Source of the DNA: Marnyiella aurantia
GTDB taxonomy: Bacteria > Bacteroidota > Bacteroidia > Flavobacteriales > Weeksellaceae
Direction: 5' to 3'
Assembly: GCF_014041915.1 (NCBI RefSeq)
Contig: NZ_CP059472.1
Coordinates: 2,170,001-2,234,000, forward strand
DNA: 64,000 bases
The stretch's first letter is position 1. Each line of letters starts with the position of its first letter. The translations under genes were made by a program, and so were the position numbers. Shown one piece after another: positions 63,156 to 64,000 of the stretch. Under the pieces are notes generated by a model. That model was not told the DNA's origin. It saw nothing but the letters and a program-made list of their open reading frames with translations, and did no database searches.

Positions 63156-64000
63156 ATGGATACAGAAAATTTACAGATACAGATCAAAACGTTTTTCGGT
63201 CTGGAACAGGTTCTTGCTGAAGAGGTGAGGAAACTAGGCGGCAGAAATGTCGAAATAAAAAACCGTGCAGTAAACTGCGAAGGCGACCTGGGATTTCTGT
63301 ATAAAATAAATTACTCTGCACGTACGGCACTTAAAATCATGATCCCACTGCTTACTTTCAAAGCCTGGGACGAAAACCGTTTCTACGATAAACTCTATGA
63401 ATTTCCGTGGGACGACTTTATGCGTGTAGACCAAACTTTTGCCATTGATACTACGATCTATTCCGACCGTTTCCGCCACTCACAGTTTATGGCGCAGAAG
63501 ATGAAAGACGCGATTGTAGACAGTTTCAAATTCAAATACAGAAAAAGACCGGATGTAGATGCCCGCGACCCTGATATTAAATTTCATCTTCATATAGACA
63601 GGGAATTGGTTACGGTATCAATAGACTCTGCGGGAGATGCACTTTTTAAGCGTGGATACCGCAAGGAACAGGGTGAAGCTCCGATTAATGAAGTGCTGGC
63701 AGCCGGAATGCTTCAACTGGCAGGCTGGGACGGTAAAGGGAATTTTCTGGACCCGATGTGTGGTTCGGGGACACTGCTTATAGAGGCCGCTATGATAGCC
63801 ATGGATCTGCCGGCGCAGATTTTCCGTAAGAAATTCTCCTTCCAGAACTGGAAGAATTATGATGACGAATTATTCCAGAAGATTAAGGAGGTCCGTATAG
63901 AGCGTGTAAAGGAGTTCACCGGAAAGATTGTAGGTTACGACCTTGATCCGGACATGCTGAATGCGGCGCATCTTAATATTGAGGCCGCCGAAATGGAAGA
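63156..64000 (+). CDS. THUMP-domain class I rRNA methyltransferase (RlmL-like), 3' truncated by the window edge
   Basis: An open frame from the ATG at 63156 (MDTENLQIQIKTFFGLEQVL) runs off the window after about 281 codons. The N-terminal THUMP domain (about 45-165) is followed by FKRGYRKEQGEAPINEVLAA and motif I DPMCGSGTLLIEAAMIAMDL, then GYDLDPDML. This is the RlmL/UPF0020 type that methylates guanine N2 of 23S rRNA. Confidence 0.88.
   Translation, partial: MDTENLQIQIKTFFGLEQVLAEEVRKLGGRNVEIKNRAVNCEGDLGFLYKINYSARTALKIMIPLLTFKAWDENRFYDKLYEFPWDDFMRVDQTFAIDTTIYSDRFRHSQFMAQKMKDAIVDSFKFKYRKRPDVDARDPDIKFHLHIDRELVTVSIDSAGDALFKRGYRKEQGEAPINEVLAAGMLQLAGWDGKGNFLDPMCGSGTLLIEAAMIAMDLPAQIFRKKFSFQNWKNYDDELFQKIKEVRIERVKEFTGKIVGYDLDPDMLNAAHLNIEAAEME

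Overview
The window looks like a chromosomal segment of a Flavobacteriia bacterium, most likely Weeksellaceae (Chryseobacterium or a close relative). The evidence is three secreted proteins with type IX secretion (T9SS) sorting tails, a PorZ-like T9SS component, promoters with the Bacteroidota -7 box TAnnTTTG, almost no Shine-Dalgarno sites, two POT peptide carriers, a DUF349 protein, short-form ProRS and a NuoG without the molybdopterin domain. Most of the segment is housekeeping sequence.

Layout. 1-7.7 kb: complex I operon nuoA-B-C-D-E-F-G-H-I-J on the minus strand, with nuoJ running off the left edge. 7.9-15 kb: a GNAT-fold protein, a zinc peptidase, YigZ, RibD, an exported protein, a DUF349 protein and shikimate dehydrogenase. 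15-19.4 kb: secreted endonuclease I, the rbfA/LolC-like pair, a strong double-palindrome element, mce and a CAU tRNA. 19.4-26.1 kb: a broken GIY-YIG gene, an SRPBCC protein, a DUF421 protein with an added zinc ribbon, Tex and two T9SS cargo proteins. 26.2-31 kb: a looser accessory stretch of hypothetical proteins plus gene remnants (histidine kinase tail, 3' end of an unknown gene). 31-45.5 kb: trmH, an SPFH protein, DUF389, an M23 peptidase, gpsA, a GT-C glycosyltransferase, recO-porZ, a split 5'-nucleotidase pair, dapA and an acetyltransferase. 45.5-49.8 kb: a regulatory cluster (AraC-type regulator, receiver-only response regulator, CHASE3-like/PAS histidine kinase) followed by small membrane proteins. 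49.9-64 kb: recG, a thioredoxin, two POT carriers, a DUF937-OmpA protein, proS, a W/G/Y-rich lipoprotein with a FadL-type porin, a ZIP transporter, a methyltransferase and a THUMP-type rRNA methyltransferase cut by the right edge.

Six genes (ribD, the exported protein at 11.7-12.2 kb, GIY-YIG, a 69-codon gene at 26.4 kb, the glycosyltransferase and the metallophosphatase) are interrupted by one-base-type frame breaks, mostly in homopolymers, with conserved-looking protein on both sides. This pattern fits residual assembly indels better than biology, so these genes are probably intact in the organism.

I did not find a convincing new defence, secretion or biosynthetic system. The signals most worth a second look are the tandem perfect hairpins in the mce leader (18655-18790), a terminator embedded in the yigZ coding sequence (10027-10060), the DUF421-zinc-ribbon and DUF937-TM-OmpA fusions, and the regulatory cluster at 46-49.8 kb.
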